Shown: piece after piece, positions 15,662 through 25,845 of the stretch | Numbering within the stretch: the stretch's first letter is position 1 | Layout of the letters: every line of letters starts with the position of its first letter | Assembly: GCA_964490725.1 (NCBI GenBank) | Contig: CAZBDU010000052.1 | Span: 1-37,294 of the forward strand | Source of the DNA: CAZBDU01 sp964490725 | GTDB lineage: Bacteria > Spirochaetota > Spirochaetia > SZUA-6 > DRHE01 | Direction: 5' to 3' | Length of the DNA: 37,294 bases | Program-made: the position numbers and the translations under genes | Notes under the pieces: model-generated | What the model saw: the letters and a program-made list of their open reading frames with translations, nothing else | Database searches by the model: none | What the model was told of the DNA's origin: nothing

Positions 15662-16294
15662 ATGACCCATTCCCTGCATCGTTCGGGAGACATCGAGTCT
15701 CAGAAAGAGGACTTCGTCTGGTTCATGTACCAGACCAAGGGCGTAAACGACAAGAACATCAAGCCCAAGGCGCTGGAGTTCATCGCCGCCGCCGAGGCGG
15801 TGGGCTCGGAGAACTGGGGGGACGTGAAGACCGGCCCCATCACGCGCCTGGCGCCCGAGCAGATCAAGGAAAAGCTCACCGACAAGAGCCGCATCCGCGG
15901 CGTGTTCACCCGCCGCGAGCAGGTGGTGGGCTTCCTCAGGCGGATCAAGGAGAAGGACCTGGGCATGTCCGCGGTGATCACCGGCGTGCTGAGCGAGGTG
16001 CTTCCCGCCTGCAAGGAGGCGGGCGTCACCCCGCACACCATCAACTACTCCCTCGGCGTGTGGGGCAGGAGGGAGAAGCTTCCCGACGGCCTCACCCTGT
16101 CGATCACCACGATGTGCGGGCACCACATGATCTCGCCCAAGTTCGTCCAGCACGTGTTGAAGCTGGTGGACCGGGGCAGGCTCACGCCGGAGGAGGGTGC
16201 GCTGAAGCTGTCGGACCTGTGCTACTGCGGCATCTTCAACCAGGTGCGCTGCGCCCGGATCATCCGCGAGTCGCGGCCGCAGGGCACCGCCTAG
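15662..16294 (+). CDS. Unrecognised cysteine-containing protein of the dehydratase/TTT operon
   Basis: A 210-residue soluble protein I do not recognise. It is mostly helical and charged and has no signal peptide. Cysteines cluster in the C-terminal half: TMCGHHMISPKF near residue 155 and LCYCGIFNQVRCARI near 188, the sort of Cys/His groups that bind metal or an Fe-S cluster. A further Cys lies in LPACKEAG. KTGPITRLAPEQIKEKL and GVFTRREQVVGFLRRIKEKDLG are probably conserved surface segments. It lies between the ferredoxin-like gene and the dehydrogenase. A redox partner, cluster chaperone or auxiliary enzyme subunit are all possible; none is shown. AAGGA precedes the ATG at somewhat long spacing. 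Confidence 0.75.
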   Translation: MTHSLHRSGDIESQKEDFVWFMYQTKGVNDKNIKPKALEFIAAAEAVGSENWGDVKTGPITRLAPEQIKEKLTDKSRIRGVFTRREQVVGFLRRIKEKDLGMSAVITGVLSEVLPACKEAGVTPHTINYSLGVWGRREKLPDGLTLSITTMCGHHMISPKFVQHVLKLVDRGRLTPEEGALKLSDLCYCGIFNQVRCARIIRESRPQGTA

Positions 16295-16368
16295 AGGCCG
16301 CTTCATAGGCTTTCAGGCAGGACAACAATTCCCGAGTACGTCCCCGGGACACGGGGGGGAGGAGAGCT

Positions 16369-17454
16369 ATGGCGTCATACAGGCTGGGCGTTCTGAAGGG
16401 AGACGATATCGGGCTGGAGGTGGTGCCGGTGGCCGTCCAGGTGTTGAAGGCGGCGCTGGAGAGGCACCCGGAGGTGCAGGTGGAGTGGGTGGAGCTGCCC
16501 ATCGGCTACCCCTCGTATCAGGAGTGCGGCGACACGCTGCCGCCGGTAACCCTGGAACGGCTCTACGAGCTGGACGGGTGGATCCTGGGCCCCATCGGGC
16601 ACATGGCCTATCCCAAGGAGGACCCCAGGGCCATCAATCCGCACCCCATCCTGCGCCGCCGTTTCGATCTGGTGAGCAACATCCGTCCGGCCAGGTCCCA
16701 CCAGGCCGTGCCCTCGGTGCACGATGAGGTGGACCTGGTGATCGTGCGGGAGAACAACGAGGGCTTCCAGCCGGACCGCAACATGTTCAAAGGACAGGCG
16801 GAGTTCATGCCCACTGCCGACATGAGCCTGTCTCTGCGGGTCATCACCCGCCGCAACTCGGAGTTCGCCGCACGCACCGCCTTCGAGCTGGCCCGGCAGC
16901 GCGGCGGGCTGAAGCGGGTGACCGCCATCCACAAGAACACGGTGTTCAAGCTGGGCTGCGGCCTGTTCGTGGACAGCTGCCGGCAGGTGGCGGCGCACTA
17001 TCCCGACATCCGCTTCGACACGGCGGTGGTGGACACCTTCGCCATGCGCCTGGTCATGAAGCCGCAGGAGTTCGACGTGGTGGTGACCACCAACATGTTC
17101 GGGGACATTCTCTCCGACGAGGCGGCGGGACTGGTGGGGGGGTTGGGAATGGCTCCGGGCCTCTGCGTGGGGCCGCGCTACGCCATGGCCCAGGCGACCC
17201 ACGGCTCGGCTCCCGACATCGCCGGCAAGAACATCGCCAATCCCTACGCCATGGTGATCTCCGCCCAGATGATGCTCTCCTGGCTGGGGGAGAAGAAGGG
17301 CGACCCGGCGGCCGTGGAGGCGGGCCGCCGCATCGAGCGGGCCGTTGCCGTGGTGCTGGGGGAGCGCAGGCAGGTCACCCCGGACCTGGGCGGAACGGCA
17401 AAGACCGTCGAGATGGGCCAGGCCATCTGCCGGACCCTCACGGAGCGCGGTTGA
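16369..17454 (+). CDS. Isocitrate/isopropylmalate-family dehydrogenase
   Basis: A 361-residue member of the beta-decarboxylating dehydrogenase family. The signature NMFGDILSDEAAGLVGGLG lies at residues 242-260. GDDIG replaces the GDGIG opening. LRRRFDLVSNIRPAR (95-109) supplies substrate arginines, HKNTVFK (188-194) the catalytic Lys189, and HGSAPDIAGKNIANP the nicotinamide-cofactor site. In the VRENTEGLY region the sequence is VRENNEGFQ (126-134), so the catalytic Tyr of relatives appears to be Gln134. It would oxidise the product of the dehydratase; whether it also decarboxylates is uncertain. GGGGGGAGGAG precedes the ATG. Leucine, lysine or TCA roles are not supported by context. Confidence 0.88.
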   Translation: MASYRLGVLKGDDIGLEVVPVAVQVLKAALERHPEVQVEWVELPIGYPSYQECGDTLPPVTLERLYELDGWILGPIGHMAYPKEDPRAINPHPILRRRFDLVSNIRPARSHQAVPSVHDEVDLVIVRENNEGFQPDRNMFKGQAEFMPTADMSLSLRVITRRNSEFAARTAFELARQRGGLKRVTAIHKNTVFKLGCGLFVDSCRQVAAHYPDIRFDTAVVDTFAMRLVMKPQEFDVVVTTNMFGDILSDEAAGLVGGLGMAPGLCVGPRYAMAQATHGSAPDIAGKNIANPYAMVISAQMMLSWLGEKKGDPAAVEAGRRIERAVAVVLGERRQVTPDLGGTAKTVEMGQAICRTLTERG

Positions 17455-17830
17455 GTTGGCCCGGCAGCTCGCGGTCAGCCGGGCGGTTGGCCCTCTGTGC
17501 AGATCCAGCAGGGAGATCCTGCAGGGATACCGGTCCCGGCGGGCCCGGTGGAGATCCATGGGATCCTGCTGGTCGAAGTAGGCGGCGGCGCCGCGCCAGC
17601 CGGCGTTCAGACGTTTGACGGCGGCGCGGTGAGGAGCCGCGTCAACCGATTGTCTGCCTGCTTGATGGAGAGCATTCTCGAGGTCAGGCTCGGGGGCAGG
17701 GGCAGGCGCGGTACGGGGCGGTCGGGTTCCGCGACGAAGGGCAGTACGTCCCGGGCCAGAAGGGCCAGGGCGGTGTGCTGCGCCCCAGTCGGCGGCGCGA
17801 AGGCACGGGGTTGCGGCGTACCGCAGCGAG
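17455..17830. other. Intergenic stretch with no convincing gene
   Basis: I see no gene that can be supported here. On the minus strand one frame (about 17825 down to 17615) reads protein-like, with HTALALLARDVLPFVAEP and TSRMLSIKQADNRLTRLL, then stops, and a second frame continues with WRGAAAYFDQQDPMDLHRAR to about 17470. This may be a decayed or frameshifted gene, but it has no start or recognised family. At the right end is a promoter-like TTGCGG-N17-TATACT (17811-17839). Confidence 0.35.

Positions 17831-17839
<9 letters not shown>
17811..17839 (+). promoter_or_regulatory. Possible sigma-70 promoter of the sigma-54 activator gene
   Basis: TTGCGG (17811-17816), 17 bases, TATACT (17834-17839). 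The -10 overlaps the first codons of the longest reading frame, so if used it would put the mRNA start near 17846 and favour a downstream GTG start for the activator. Confidence 0.4.
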
Positions 17840-20011
<2,172 letters not shown>

Positions 20012-20034
20012 GAGGTCTCCAGGGGCGCAAGCCC

Positions 20035-20070
20035 GCACCTTGCCATCCCCGCTCCTTGTCGCTATCATGC
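20035..20070 (+). promoter_or_regulatory. Sigma-70-type promoter of valS
   Basis: TTGCCA (20040-20045), 17 bases, TATCAT (20063-20068), about 43 bases before the valS ATG. The whole block is nearly identical to the aldolase promoter block at 7458-7493. Confidence 0.78.
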
Positions 20071-20111
20071 GCATCACCGGCGCTTCAAGCACCTCGAGGA
20101 GACTGTAGGCC

Positions 20112-22742
20112 ATGTCAGAAGGCAGGAACCTGATCGTCATCGACCCGGCCTCCCTCCCGCGGCACTTCGAGTCCGCGGAGGCGGAGGCCAGGTGGGACCG
20201 CGCCTGGCAGGAGCGGGGGCTGTACAGATACGACCCCGCCCGGGGGCGGGAGGAGACCTTCGTGGTGGACACTCCCCCTCCCACCGTGTCGGGCTCCCTT
20301 CACATTGGCCACGTGTTCAGCTACACCCACACCGACGTGACGGTCCGCTACCAGAGGATGCTGGGAAAGAACATCTTCTACCCCATGGGCTGGGACGACA
20401 ACGGGCTGCCCACGGAGCGGCGCGTGCAGAACTACTACCACGTATCCTGCGATCCAGGCGTCCCCTACCAGGCAGACCTGCGCCTCGATCCCGCCGGCGC
20501 CGGGGGCCGCAAGGCGCCGGTGCGGGCCATCAGCCGCCGCAACTTCATCGAGCTCTGCCTGGAGCTCACCAGGCAGGACGAGCAGGCCTTCAAAGAGCTG
20601 TGGAGCCGGGCCGGGCTGTCAGTGGACTGGCAGGAGGAGTACACCACCATCGACGATCGCTCCCGGCTCCTGGCGCAGCACTCGTTCCTGGATCTGCACG
20701 CAAAGGGCCACGTGGAAAGCCGCGTGAGCCCCACGATGTGGGACGTGGACTTCCGCACCGCCGTGGCCCAGGCGGAGGTGGAGGACCGGGAGACCCCGGG
20801 GGCCTTCCACCGCATCGCCTTCGGCGTGCGCGGTGAAAGACGCTCCTTCTCCATCGCCACGACCAGGCCCGAGCTGCTGGCCGCCTGCGTGGGCGTGACC
20901 GCCCACCCCGACGATCCCCGCTACCGGGAGCTGTTCGGCCGCGAGGCGGTGACGCCACTGTTCCGCGTGCCGGTGCCGATCTTTGCCAGCGACCAGGCCG
21001 ACCCCGAGAAGGGCACCGGCATCCTCATGGTCTGCACCTTCGGGGACGGCACGGACGTCGAATGGTGGCGGGAGCAGTCCCTTCCCCTGCGCCAGATCAT
21101 CGGCCTGGACGGAAGGCTGCTCCCGGTGCAGTTCGGCGCTCCGGGGTGGGAGAGCCTGGACCCGGAGGCGGCGAATCGCAGCTACGGGTCTCTGGCTGGA
21201 AAGAGCGTCCGGCAGGCCCGCCGCGAAATCGTGGAGCTTCTCCGGCGTCCGGAGGCCGGCGCCGTGGAGGAGGCCCCGCCGCTTCTGGGGGAGCCGGAGC
21301 CGGTGGTGCACCCGGTGCGCCACTACGAGAAGGGCGAACGGCCGCTGGAGCTGATCCCCACCCGGCAATGGTTCGTCCGCCTGATGGACAAGAAGGAGGC
21401 CCTCCTCGAGAAGGGACGGGAGGTACAGTGGCACCCGGGGTTCATGGGCGCCCGCTACGCCAACTGGACGGAGAACCTGCAGCTGGACTGGTGTATCAGC
21501 CGGCAGCGCTTCTTCGGCGTCCCCTTTCCCCTGTGGTATCCCCTGGATGCGGAGGGAAGCCCCGACCACGCGGGGGCGATACTGGCGCCGCCGAAGAGCC
21601 TGCCGGTGGACCCGACGGTGGACACTCCGCCGGGCTACCGGGAGGAGCAGCGGGACCGGCCCGGCGGGTTCACCGCGGAGAAGGACGTGTTCGACACCTG
21701 GTTCACCAGCTCCCTCACCCCGCAGATCGGCAGCCGCTGGGTCCTGGACCCCGAGCGCCACGAGCGGCTGTACCCGGCGGACATGAGGCCGCAGTCGCAC
21801 GAGATCATCCGCACCTGGGCCTTCTACACCATCGCAAAGTCGATGCTGCATGCCGGCTCGGTGCCCTGGCGCCACGTGGTGATTTCCGGCTGGGTGCTGG
21901 ACCCCGAGCGCAAGAAGATGTCCAAGAGCAAGGGCAACGTGGTCACCCCCATGGAATACCTGGAGCGCTACACCGCGGACGGGGTGCGCTACTGGGCCGC
22001 CGGCGCCCGGTTGGGCACGGACACCGCTTTCGACGAAGGGGTGATGCGCAACGGCCGCCGCCTGGTGATGAAGATCTACAACGCCGCCAAGTTCGTCCTG
22101 TCCCTGGAGGGCAGGGAGGCGCCGGTCACCGCGCCGCTGGACCTGGCCTTCCTCTGGAAGCTGCGGGAGCTGGTAGCCAGGGCCACCGAGATCTTCGAGG
22201 CCTTCGAGTTCGCCCTGGCCGAAACCGAAGATTTCTTCTGGCACAGCTTCACGGACACCTACATAGAGCTGGCGAAGTCCCGCGCGCGAGGCGGCGGTCC
22301 GGGCGCCTCCTCCGCGGTGAACGCCCTGCGCCGCGGACTGAACGTGATCCTCCGTCTGTTCGCTCCGGTGCTGCCCTACATCACCGAGGAGGTGTGGTCC
22401 TGGGCCTTCGCCGCGGAGACCGGCCGACCTTCCATCCACACCGCGCCCTGGCCCTCTGGGGCGGACTTCGCCGGCCTCGAGCTTCCGGCGGACGCGGCCT
22501 GCCTCGAGGCCGCCGTCTCCGCCCTGGGGGAGATCCACAAGAGCAAGACCCTGGCGGGGGTCTCCCTGGGCCGCGAGATCGAGGCCATCACCCTGGCGGC
22601 GAACGCCGGGTCCCTGGCCGCGCTGGAGCCGGTGAGCGCCGACGTGATGGCCGCCGGCAGGGCCGCCCGCTTCGACCTGGCGGAGAAGGATGGCCTGGCC
22701 CCGGGGCAGTTCGAGGTGCTGGAGGTGCGCTTCCGGGACTGA
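20112..22742 (+). CDS. valS: Valyl-tRNA synthetase, archaeal/Borrelia type
   Basis: An 876-residue class I synthetase that charges tRNA-Val. HIGH is at residues 64-67 (PPPTVSGSLHIGHVFSYTHTD), WDDNGLPTERRVQNYY is the subtype hallmark, and KMSKS is at 602-606. The editing domain contains IATTRPELLAACVGV near residue 249 and DGTDVEWW. This shape fits the ValS branch shared by archaea, some actinobacteria, Rickettsia and spirochaetes such as Borrelia rather than the E. coli branch. It lacks the long C-terminal coiled coil of E. coli ValS. The start ATG lies 10 bases after GAGGAG. It stands alone behind its own promoter. Confidence 0.95.
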   Translation: MSEGRNLIVIDPASLPRHFESAEAEARWDRAWQERGLYRYDPARGREETFVVDTPPPTVSGSLHIGHVFSYTHTDVTVRYQRMLGKNIFYPMGWDDNGLPTERRVQNYYHVSCDPGVPYQADLRLDPAGAGGRKAPVRAISRRNFIELCLELTRQDEQAFKELWSRAGLSVDWQEEYTTIDDRSRLLAQHSFLDLHAKGHVESRVSPTMWDVDFRTAVAQAEVEDRETPGAFHRIAFGVRGERRSFSIATTRPELLAACVGVTAHPDDPRYRELFGREAVTPLFRVPVPIFASDQADPEKGTGILMVCTFGDGTDVEWWREQSLPLRQIIGLDGRLLPVQFGAPGWESLDPEAANRSYGSLAGKSVRQARREIVELLRRPEAGAVEEAPPLLGEPEPVVHPVRHYEKGERPLELIPTRQWFVRLMDKKEALLEKGREVQWHPGFMGARYANWTENLQLDWCISRQRFFGVPFPLWYPLDAEGSPDHAGAILAPPKSLPVDPTVDTPPGYREEQRDRPGGFTAEKDVFDTWFTSSLTPQIGSRWVLDPERHERLYPADMRPQSHEIIRTWAFYTIAKSMLHAGSVPWRHVVISGWVLDPERKKMSKSKGNVVTPMEYLERYTADGVRYWAAGARLGTDTAFDEGVMRNGRRLVMKIYNAAKFVLSLEGREAPVTAPLDLAFLWKLRELVARATEIFEAFEFALAETEDFFWHSFTDTYIELAKSRARGGGPGASSAVNALRRGLNVILRLFAPVLPYITEEVWSWAFAAETGRPSIHTAPWPSGADFAGLELPADAACLEAAVSALGEIHKSKTLAGVSLGREIEAITLAANAGSLAALEPVSADVMAAGRAARFDLAEKDGLAPGQFEVLEVRFRD

Positions 22743-22783
22743 GGGCCGCCGGGCCGGACTCCCGCCGCGCGCCTGCCGCACCG

Positions 22784-22813
22784 TAGACAGCCCCGCCTTC
22801 CGCCTGCTATGAT
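22784..22813 (+). promoter_or_regulatory. Sigma-70-type promoter upstream of rsgA
   Basis: TAGACA (22784-22789), 18 bases, TATGAT (22808-22813). Like the valS and aldolase promoters it has CCCCGC one base after the -35 and GC immediately before the -10. Confidence 0.65.
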
Positions 22814-22856
22814 TCCTGCGGTTTCTTCACTCCCTTGACGAGCCAGGAGGTGTTTG

Positions 22857-22910
22857 ATGACCGTTGCCGGATCCTCAAGTCCTCTGAAGGGACCCGCAGG
22901 GATCGCCTGA
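22857..22910 (+). CDS. Possible 17-codon leader peptide before rsgA
   Basis: ATG at 22857 is preceded at good spacing by AGGAGGTG, one of the best ribosome-binding sites in the window. The frame runs 17 codons (MTVAGSSSPLKGPAGIA) to TGA and lies between the promoter and the TTG start of rsgA. It may be a leader peptide affecting rsgA expression, or the remnant start of a lost gene. The composition suggests no function. Confidence 0.35.
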   Translation: MTVAGSSSPLKGPAGIA

Positions 22911-22969
22911 ACCGTCTGGCCGCGATTCCTCCGCGGGTCGTCGCTTCGGCCTCGTGAGGAGTCACAGTC

Positions 22970-24040
22970 TTGGATCTCGACACTCTGGGGTGGAACCCCG
23001 AACATCACCGCGCCTTCGCCATCTTCGCCGAGCAGGGGCTGGAGCCGGCACGGGTTGCGGCGGGCTACGAAGGAATCTACACCCTCCTCTGGGCCCGCGG
23101 GTCCTGGCGGGCGCAGGCGGCGGGCCGCCTGCTGTACACCGCCGCCGCGGCCAGCGACCTGCCCGTGGCGGGAGACTGGGTTGCCGCCCGTCCGCCGGAG
23201 GGGGACGGGCCGGCCCTGATCGATGCCGTGCTGCCCCGGCGCAACCTCCTGTCCCGCAAGGCGGCCGGGCGCCGGAGCCAGGAGCAGGCGCTGGCGGCCA
23301 ACCTGGACTTCGTCCTGGTGGTCGTCGGGCTGGATGCCGACTTCAATCTCCCCCGCACCGAGCGCTATCTGACGCTGGCCGGGGCCGCAGGCATCCCGGC
23401 GGTGATCCTGCTCAACAAGGCGGACCTGTGCCCCGCCGTGGAGGAGCGCCTGCGTCCCATGGAGGCGGTCGCCCCCGGGACGGCGGTGCTCCCCGTGAGC
23501 GCGGCCACGGGGGCGGGTCTGGAAGGTCTGCATCCCTACCTGCGCCCGGGTCTGACCCTGGCGGTGATCGGTTCCTCCGGCGCCGGGAAGTCCACCCTCA
23601 TCAACCGGCTGGCCGGAACGCGGCGTCCGGTGCGGAAGGCGCGCGCCGGGGACGGGAGGGGACGGCACACCACCAGCGCCCGGGAGATGGTGCGCCTTGC
23701 CGGCGGGGCGCTGCTGATCGACTCCCCGGGCCTCAGGGAGGTGCAGCTGTGGGCGCAGGAGGAGGACCTGGCCGCCTCCTTTGCGGACGTGGAGGAGCTG
23801 GCGGCGGGCTGCCGCTTCCACGACTGCGCCCACCTGAGCGAGCCGGGCTGCGCGGTGCAGGAGGCCGCGGCCGCGGGGGAGCTGGACCCGCGCCGGCTGG
23901 CCTCCTACCGGAAGCTGCAGCGGGAGCTCGCTCAGCTGGCGGGCCGCCGCGGGGAGAACGTGCTTCAGGCCAGGAAAGAGAGGGGCAAACGGCTCGCCCG
24001 CCTGGCCCGGGAAGCGCAGAGGCAGAAGCGGCGCGGCTAG
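22970..24040 (+). CDS. rsgA: Ribosome small-subunit maturation GTPase RsgA
   Basis: A 356-residue circularly permuted GTPase that acts late in 30S assembly. An N-terminal OB-fold (about 40-100) precedes the G domain, whose motifs appear in permuted order: LLNKADL (G4, near 145), SAATGAGL (G5), GSSGAGKST (G1, near 202) and IDSPGLRE (G3). The C-terminal zinc-binding region has Cys/His residues in CRFHDCAHLSEPGC, followed by a basic tail. The start is TTG with GAGGAG eight bases upstream. It is the only clear long gene behind the 22784 promoter. Confidence 0.95.
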   Translation: MDLDTLGWNPEHHRAFAIFAEQGLEPARVAAGYEGIYTLLWARGSWRAQAAGRLLYTAAAASDLPVAGDWVAARPPEGDGPALIDAVLPRRNLLSRKAAGRRSQEQALAANLDFVLVVVGLDADFNLPRTERYLTLAGAAGIPAVILLNKADLCPAVEERLRPMEAVAPGTAVLPVSAATGAGLEGLHPYLRPGLTLAVIGSSGAGKSTLINRLAGTRRPVRKARAGDGRGRHTTSAREMVRLAGGALLIDSPGLREVQLWAQEEDLAASFADVEELAAGCRFHDCAHLSEPGCAVQEAAAAGELDPRRLASYRKLQRELAQLAGRRGENVLQARKERGKRLARLAREAQRQKRRG

Positions 24041-24101
24041 GCTCCCGGGGCTCCCCGCAGCCGCCGCGGCGGCGCCCTACACGGTGCGGCCTGCGGGACA
24101 G

Positions 24102-24107
24102 TATATT
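24102..24107 (+). promoter_or_regulatory. Possible -10 element before the exported MBL-fold gene
   Basis: TATATT lies about 20 bases before the ATG in otherwise GC-rich sequence. No good -35 is present at 17 or 18 bases, so the call is weak. Confidence 0.3.
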
Positions 24108-24128
24108 CCCTTAGAGGGAGGTGCACTG

Positions 24129-24851
24129 ATGAGGCTGTCTTCGTTCATGACGGGGCTGCTGATCCTGGCCGCGGTCGGGCCTTCCGCCTCCGCGCAGGAG
24201 GTCGACACCCTGGAGACCTCCGCAGGGCCCGTAAAGATCCACTTCCTGGGCCACGGCACGCTGATGCTGGAGCACTCCGGCACGATCGTTCACGTGGATC
24301 CCGTCTCGCGGGAGGCCGACTATGCCAGCCTGCCCGACGCGGATCTGATCCTGATCACCCACGAGCACGGCGATCACCTGGACGCCGGCGCCATCGAGGC
24401 GGTGCGCAAGGGCGGCACCGTGATCGTGGCCAACCCGAGCTCCGCCGCCCGGGTGGAGGGCGCCCGGGCTCTGGCGAACGGCGAGTCCCTGAGCGTGAAG
24501 GGGATCGGCATCAGGGCAGTGCCGGCCTACAACACCACCTCCGGGCGGGAGCGCTTCCACCCCAAGGGTCGGGACAACGGCTACGTGCTCTCCTTCGGCA
24601 CGACCCGCGTCTACATTGCCGGCGACACCGAGGACACCCCGGAGATGAAGGCCCTCCAGGATATCGAGGTGGCCTTTCTGCCGATGAACCAGCCCTACAC
24701 CATGACCCCCGAGCAGGTGGCCGAGGCCGCCCGGGCGTTTCGTCCCGGGATCCTGTACCCCTACCATTACGGGGACACCGATCCCCAGCGGCTCGTGCAG
24801 CTGCTGCGCGGGGAGAAGGGGATCGAGGTGCGCGTCAGGGACCTGAGGTAG
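24129..24851 (+). CDS. Exported metallo-beta-lactamase-fold hydrolase (UlaG-like)
   Basis: 240 residues starting at ATG 24129 after GAGGGAGG. Residues 1-22 form a signal peptide with a likely cleavage after ASA before QEV. The mature part has THEHGDHLD (HxHxDH, zinc site), FLGHGTLMLEHSG at its N-terminal strand, AGDTED as the next metal ligand and YPYHYGDTD near the end, a pattern of the L-ascorbate-6-phosphate lactonase-like MBL branch (UlaG, YcjR-type predicted hydrolases). The substrate is unknown. It converges with the amrS-like gene with only three bases between stops. Confidence 0.88.
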   Translation: MRLSSFMTGLLILAAVGPSASAQEVDTLETSAGPVKIHFLGHGTLMLEHSGTIVHVDPVSREADYASLPDADLILITHEHGDHLDAGAIEAVRKGGTVIVANPSSAARVEGARALANGESLSVKGIGIRAVPAYNTTSGRERFHPKGRDNGYVLSFGTTRVYIAGDTEDTPEMKALQDIEVAFLPMNQPYTMTPEQVAEAARAFRPGILYPYHYGDTDPQRLVQLLRGEKGIEVRVRDLR

Positions 24852-24854
24852 GCC

Positions 24855-25835
24855 CTACACCACCACCGGGCTTGCCGCGCCGCAGGAGGTGCAGCGGCCG
24901 GCATCGATGCCGGTAACCTGCACGGAGTAGCCCCGGCGGCGCACCAGGACGGCGTTGCAGGCGGCGCAGCGGGTGAGGGCCTCCTCGGCGCCTACATTGC
25001 CCAGGTAGACGTGGTGCAGGTGGCGGCGCGCGGCCTGGGCCAGCTTGCGCAGCGTCGCCGCCGAGGTAGGCGGCAGCGTGTAGCGGTACTGAGGGTAGTA
25101 GGCCGACAGGTGGTAGGGGATGTCCGGACGTAGTGAGGCCAGGAAGCGGGCGATGCCCTCGATCTCCTCCGGGCTGTCGTTCTTCGTGGGAATTACCAGC
25201 GTGGTCACCTCCAGCTCCACCCGGGAGTGGGCCTGACTCAGAAAGCGCTTTACCTCCGCGAGGTTGCCCCCGATCTCCCGGCGGTAGAACTGCGGGTCGA
25301 AACCTTTCAGGTCGATGTTGGCCGCGTCCAGGAGCTCCAGGAGCTCTTCGGCGGGCTCGGGGTTGACGTAGCCGTTGGAGACCAGCACGTTGGCCAGGCC
25401 GCGCCCGCGGGCCAGCCGGGCCGTCTCCAGCACGTACTCCATGTGCACCAGCGGCTCGGAGTAGGTGTAGGCGATGCCGAAGGAACGCTCCCGCACGGCC
25501 AGCTCCACCAGCTCCTGCGGGCCGATCTCTTCGGTGGGGGCGGCGGTGTTCGTGGAGATGCGGTAGTTCTGGCAGAAGGGGCAGTGGAAGGAGCAGCCCA
25601 CGAAACCCACCGAGAGGATCTGCGCTCCCGGGTGGAAATGATACAGCGGCTTCTTCTCGATGGGGTCCACCGCCACGGAGCTCAAGGCTCCGTAGAAGGG
25701 CAGGTCGAGGTCCCCGTCGCGGTTGAAGCGCACCAGGCACAGCCCGTGCCTTCCCGGGGCTATGCGGCAGTTGTGCGGGCAGAGACGGCAGCGGAGGCGG
25801 GCGTCGGCGGATTTCTCGTAGAATCGAGCATGCAT
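24855..25835 (-). CDS. AmmeMemoRadiSam-type radical SAM enzyme (AmrS)
   Basis: A 326-residue radical SAM protein. An N-terminal Cys cluster (CRLCPHNC, 16-23) precedes the SAM-cluster motif CxxxCxxC (Cys81, Cys85, Cys88, in GCSFHCPFCQN). GIAYTYSEPL and NIDLKGF are typical of the AmrS/PflA-like group. The C-terminus carries two CxxC pairs (CAAC and CTSC), suggesting a zinc- or iron-binding finger. Members usually act with AmmeMemo proteins (AmrA, AmrB); neither is in this window. It lies 10 bases after the NusG-II gene and is the last gene of the trpS operon. Its reaction is not established. Confidence 0.9.
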   Translation of the reverse strand: MHARFYEKSADARLRCRLCPHNCRIAPGRHGLCLVRFNRDGDLDLPFYGALSSVAVDPIEKKPLYHFHPGAQILSVGFVGCSFHCPFCQNYRISTNTAAPTEEIGPQELVELAVRERSFGIAYTYSEPLVHMEYVLETARLARGRGLANVLVSNGYVNPEPAEELLELLDAANIDLKGFDPQFYRREIGGNLAEVKRFLSQAHSRVELEVTTLVIPTKNDSPEEIEGIARFLASLRPDIPYHLSAYYPQYRYTLPPTSAATLRKLAQAARRHLHHVYLGNVGAEEALTRCAACNAVLVRRRGYSVQVTGIDAGRCTSCGAASPVVV

Positions 25836-25845
25836 GGGATGGCCC

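Larger units (their letters stand above)
22743..22969. other. valS-rsgA intergenic region with promoter and leader ORF
   Basis: This region of about 230 bases holds a promoter (22784-22813), a short open frame with a strong ribosome site (22857-22910) and the rsgA ribosome-binding site GAGGAG (22956-22961). Nothing else was recognised. Confidence 0.6.

Noticed and set aside
10029..17454. Leucine biosynthesis operon (leuC, leuD, leuB)
   Set aside because: No leuA, the genes are mixed with a TTT transporter and ferredoxin, the dehydrogenase lacks the family Tyr and the LeuD-like loop is non-standard.
17802..17814. A second sigma-54-like element (GGCACG-GGG-TTGC) before the activator
   Set aside because: The spacing between the -24 and -12 elements is one base too short.
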